This document shows, in pieces, positions 2,803-5,515 of a stretch of 5,515 bases of DNA; within the stretch, counting starts at the first letter, position 1, and every line of letters begins with the position of its first letter. Origin of the DNA: Candidatus Atribacteria bacterium 1244-E10-H5-B2 (lineage in GTDB: Bacteria; Atribacterota; JS1; SB-45; 34-128); contig NMQN01000443.1 in NCBI GenBank assembly GCA_003575245.1, positions 1 to 5,515 on the forward strand. Direction: 5' to 3'. Under the pieces are notes generated by a model, which saw only the letters and a list, made by a program, of their open reading frames with translations, was not told the DNA's origin and ran no database searches. The position numbers and the translations under genes were made by a program.

Positions 2803-5515
2803 ATGTATAGAACAATGAAGATTAGAAAATTAAAGAATTATGGTATCCCCTCTTATATTGTAAGCATCTGGGAAAAACATTACTCTCCTTATTTGTTACC
2901 GCTGCAGGAAGATGCGGTAAGAAATTATGGGATATTGAATTGTGGAGAAAACGAAATTCACCCTCACCCTGCCCTCTCCCCTCAATGGCGAGGGAACAAA
3001 GAAAGCGGGAATGTCAGAGATCAAAACCTTTTGGTTATCGCCCCAACCTCCTCAGGAAAAACCTTCATCGGAGAAATGGCTGCAATAACACAAGCTATTC
3101 ACCTTCAAAAAACCATCTATTTAAAAGTTCCCTTAAGAGCACTGGTTGATGAAAAATACAGGCATTTTAAAAGCCTCTACAGTCATTGTGGAATGGATAT
3201 AGTCATCTCTACCCGTGACCGTAATGAAGATGACCATAATATCATCTCCGGGGATTATGATGTTGCGGTGATGGCCTATGAAAAATTTAATTACTTTTGT
3301 TTGAGATGTCCTCGTTTTTTAGACATTGTTTCTTTAGTCATCATTGATGAAATGCAGTTGATTAATGACTCAAAATGGGGTCCTCTGCTGGAAAGTATGG
3401 TAAACCATATCGATAAAAAGAATAAAAATATTAAGATCATCGCCCTTTCAGCTTTTGTTGAAGGACAAGAAGCTCTCCTAAAATGGTTTCCTGGACGAAC
3501 CCTTATTTCCTATCAACGTCCGGTGGAACTGCGTAAAGGCATAGTAAGAGATGGTGTCTTTAAATATATTACTTTCAAAGATAATAAAAATTACCAAAAA
3601 GAAGTATTTTTTAAACCGGAAGCAGTACGTGATAATTGTTTTAAGGATTATTTGTTAGAGACAGTGAGGTATTTGCTAAAACAGGGAGAATCGACTTTGA
3701 TATTTTTTGCAACCTGTGATGAGACACAAAAATGGGCTAGGTGGCTGGCATCTCAATTAGAAAGCCCTGCCGCTTCTTGTGCATTAGAAGAACTGGAGGA
3801 AATGGAAGATACTTTATCCCGTGATGAATTGAGAGAGACATTGGAAAAAGGGATTGCTCATTATAATCAGAACCTCTCATGGGAAGAAAGGAATTTGATT
3901 GAAACTTATCAAAAAAAGGGAGAAATAAAGATTATCTGTGCTACTAACATCATGGCCATGGGTGTCAATCTTCCTTTTAATAATGTGATTATTGCCCTGG
4001 ATAAAATATATAATGATGAAGGAAATTACCCTCCTAATTATCAGACCAGCCTAACCTTTGCCGCTATTGAAAATATGGGTGGAAGAGCCGGGGTGTTAGA
4101 GTTTGGAAGGGTCATCTTTTTGGCTCACTCTCTAACCCTTCAGACAATTTACAATAATATTTATTTTAAATTTTTAAAAGATAATAATTATAAACCTAAA
4201 GCAAATAAGCAGTCAATAAATATAGACAATGATTTACTTACTTATCTTTTAAGATTAGCGGTAAATATAAACCTTGATTATGAAAAGTTAAAGAGTCATA
4301 TAAAAAAAGAGGAATTTGTTTCCCTAAAAAGTCAGAGTAGATTCGAAGATAATAATTTCCTTTCCGGTTACTGGCAGTTTGCTTTTAATAAGGTAAATAT
4401 CCATAAAAGAATAGAAAAAGTCTTGAATATTTTAAAAGGAAACCGGTTAATTAGGATTAATAGAAATGGTGTTTTATCTCCCACCGACAGCGGTATTTTA
4501 ATAGCTGCCAAGAGAATTAAAGTAGAAACTTTTCTCTTTTTTAAATCCTGGTTGAGATATTGTAAAAAGGGAGATATTAGTATTCTGGAGATTCTTTTTC
4601 TACTGGCTTTAAGCCCGGATGGCAAAGCATTGCCTATCCCCTTTTCTCAAGCCATTAGAGATGATTATAAAAAAGGAATTTACCGATGTGGTTGTAAAAA
4701 AAGTTACTGGGATAAACTCTTGCATCTGATCTTTGAACAGGGAGATGAAGATAAGAAACTTTTTCGGGATAAAATTCTAATGAAAAAGGAGAAAGAAGAA
4801 ATCACCTCTTTAGAAGATTATATCACCCTTAAGAAGACTCATTTATTGTATGATTGGGTGGAGGGAAAAAAGAGTGTTAAGACAATTGAGGAGGAATATG
4901 GTCTTTACCGGGGTTGTATCTATAGATTGGGGGAAGGTCTTTCCTGGTTAGCCGATAGTCTGTCAGCGATAGCAGAAAGCGTGGGCTGGGAGAAAAAAAT
5001 AAATAAAGATTTGAATAAAATAAGGATGTTATCCAACAGATTAGTAGAAGGAGTGCAGGAAGAGGGATTAAATTTGGCCCTGCTATATATGCCCGGTTTA
5101 AGCCGATACCATATTAAAAGGTTGGTGGGCGCAGGTTATGGGGATGAGAAGTCTTTGAGGGATGCGAGTGAGGTCGAGTTGGGTAAATTACTTCCGAAAA
5201 GATTAGTTCAAAGAATTCAGAAAAAAATGAAGGAAGAAAATAATCATCGGAAAATGACAAAAGAAAAATGGATAGTGCAAGATGATAAATTGAAAACTTT
5301 TAAGAAAGTGCCAGAAGAAAGTGGCATTATTTGTGAAACCGGTAATAGGTATAATGTGAGCTCGAGCCCACAAAATAATAATATTAGCGAACGGCAATCA
5401 ATAACTGCTTCGCCTGTCATATCATTGAAACCTTTATTAGAAATCTCACAACGCCGTTCGGACAGAATTATCTTTGAGGGAAAAGAATTTAAAGTTACTA
5501 CAATAGGTTTTTCTT
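2803..5515 (+). CDS. Large Ski2/Hel308-like SF2 helicase, 3' end outside the window
   Basis: The frame is open for 904 codons and runs off the edge. The ATG at 2803 has AAAGGA eight bases upstream; M5 (2815, MKIRKLKNYG) is an alternative start. Order of parts: Q motif LLPLQEDA (31-38); Walker A APTSSGKT (80-87); motif II IIDEMQLI (180-187); motif III LSAF (215-218); motif IV LIFFAT (299-304); motif V ATNIMAMGVNLP (380-391); motif VI ENMGGRAGV (423-431). Then come a winged-helix-like region (about 475-575), a helical region (about 576-740), a helix-hairpin-helix (LYMPGLSRYHIKRLVGAGY, about 761-779), a polar linker (about 811-875) and the start of an extra domain. Relatives unwind branched DNA or structured RNA using ATP. 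Motifs II, III and VI deviate from DExH, SAT and GRAGR. Residues 51-75 come from a repeat insertion. Exact role is unknown; repair or phage defence are both plausible. Confidence 0.88.
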   Translation, partial: MYRTMKIRKLKNYGIPSYIVSIWEKHYSPYLLPLQEDAVRNYGILNCGENEIHPHPALSPQWRGNKESGNVRDQNLLVIAPTSSGKTFIGEMAAITQAIHLQKTIYLKVPLRALVDEKYRHFKSLYSHCGMDIVISTRDRNEDDHNIISGDYDVAVMAYEKFNYFCLRCPRFLDIVSLVIIDEMQLINDSKWGPLLESMVNHIDKKNKNIKIIALSAFVEGQEALLKWFPGRTLISYQRPVELRKGIVRDGVFKYITFKDNKNYQKEVFFKPEAVRDNCFKDYLLETVRYLLKQGESTLIFFATCDETQKWARWLASQLESPAASCALEELEEMEDTLSRDELRETLEKGIAHYNQNLSWEERNLIETYQKKGEIKIICATNIMAMGVNLPFNNVIIALDKIYNDEGNYPPNYQTSLTFAAIENMGGRAGVLEFGRVIFLAHSLTLQTIYNNIYFKFLKDNNYKPKANKQSINIDNDLLTYLLRLAVNINLDYEKLKSHIKKEEFVSLKSQSRFEDNNFLSGYWQFAFNKVNIHKRIEKVLNILKGNRLIRINRNGVLSPTDSGILIAAKRIKVETFLFFKSWLRYCKKGDISILEILFLLALSPDGKALPIPFSQAIRDDYKKGIYRCGCKKSYWDKLLHLIFEQGDEDKKLFRDKILMKKEKEEITSLEDYITLKKTHLLYDWVEGKKSVKTIEEEYGLYRGCIYRLGEGLSWLADSLSAIAESVGWEKKINKDLNKIRMLSNRLVEGVQEEGLNLALLYMPGLSRYHIKRLVGAGYGDEKSLRDASEVELGKLLPKRLVQRIQKKMKEENNHRKMTKEKWIVQDDKLKTFKKVPEESGIICETGNRYNVSSSPQNNNISERQSITASPVISLKPLLEISQRRSDRIIFEGKEFKVTTIGFS
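2948..3027 (+). repeat. Dispersed palindromic repeat inserted in frame in the helicase gene
   Basis: Starting in CACCCTCACCCTGCCCTCTC (2960-2979), the stretch matches the widely scattered bacterial repeat whose translations read HPHPALSP or SPSPCPLP; both appear here, in two frames. CCCTC (2979-2983) and GAGGG (2990-2994) form its hairpin. AAAAC occurs at 2948-2952 and again at 3023-3027, like a 5-bp target duplication. Removing 75 bp (2953-3027) joins CGEN directly to LLVIAPTSSGKT, as expected for the family. The insert is 25 codons with no stop. GC content is visibly higher than in flanking sequence. Confidence 0.75.
5356..5371. repeat. Near-perfect 16-bp palindrome in the helicase linker
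   Basis: GTGAGCTCGAGCCCAC is symmetric apart from one mismatched pair (position 4 against 13), around the perfect core GCTCGAGC. It falls in the sequence encoding the polar linker before the extra C-terminal domain. It may be chance, or part of a second small insertion. Confidence 0.35.
5388..5460. repeat. Inverted repeat pair bounding a 73-bp segment of the helicase gene
   Basis: CGAACGGC (5388-5395) and GCCGTTCG (5453-5460) are perfect eight-base inverted copies with 57 bp between them. They are GC-rich against an AT-rich gene. The segment encodes linker residues from about ERQSITASPV to SQRRSD, just before the extra domain, so it could be another small in-frame element. No flanking duplication was found. 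Confidence 0.3.

Noticed and set aside
2940..3149. 69-codon plus-strand open frame starting MWRKRNSPSPCPLPSM
   Set aside because: This is another frame of the helicase gene; its SPSPCPLP segment is the alternate translation of the inserted repeat, useful only as evidence for that repeat.
4368..4625. 85-codon minus-strand open frame
   Set aside because: Antisense within the helicase gene, without a ribosome site or recognisable motif.
5203..5397. 64-codon minus-strand open frame rich in Phe, His and Ile
   Set aside because: Antisense to the helicase linker; its composition reflects the purine-rich coding strand.

Overview
The window is AT-rich bacterial DNA with strong Shine-Dalgarno sequences (AGGAGG; AAGGAGGTGAT) and sigma70-type promoters. 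It carries dispersed small repeats and a REP-type tyrosine transposase. This suits a low-GC anaerobe or candidate-phylum bacterium with many small mobile repeats; the species cannot be named from the sequence. No rRNA, tRNA or CRISPR array is visible.

Layout. Bases 1-90 are the 3' end of an IS30-family element running in from the left. It stops against a truncated copy of a short repeat that belongs to the next unit, a REP-associated (Y1/HUH) transposase gene on the minus strand (99-779). That gene has a full-consensus promoter placed so that its mRNA would be essentially leaderless, and a hairpin repeat (816-841) sits just behind the promoter. Two small minus-strand integral membrane protein genes follow: an unrecognised five-helix protein (857-1285) and a possible VanZ-like protein (1454-1861). 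A second, sequence-related hairpin (1888-1912) lies beyond them. Next is a minus-strand type II toxin-antitoxin pair: an AbrB/SpoVT-fold antitoxin (2183-2455) overlapping a RelE/ParE-fold toxin (1930-2199). It has its own promoter and an inverted repeat suited to autorepression.

The intergenic region 2456-2802 holds two divergent promoters. The rightward one (TTGAAA, 17 bp, TATAAT) drives a leader of about 185 nt. The leader contains a perfect Shine-Dalgarno, a 12-codon open frame and a hairpin that could cover that Shine-Dalgarno.

The right half (2803 to the window end) is one uninterrupted 904-codon frame that runs off the edge. It encodes a large Ski2/Hel308-like SF2 helicase with two RecA domains, a winged helix, a helical ratchet-like region, a helix-hairpin-helix and a C-terminal extension. 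Three helicase motifs deviate from the usual consensus (DEMQ, SAF, GRAGV). Between the Q motif and Walker A lies a 75-bp, in-frame insertion of a dispersed repeat, flanked by 5-bp direct repeats, which adds 25 residues to the protein.

The block reads as an accessory region: insertion sequence, REP transposase, repeats, a toxin-antitoxin pair and a possibly defence- or repair-related helicase. The helicase's partners, if any, lie beyond the right edge.
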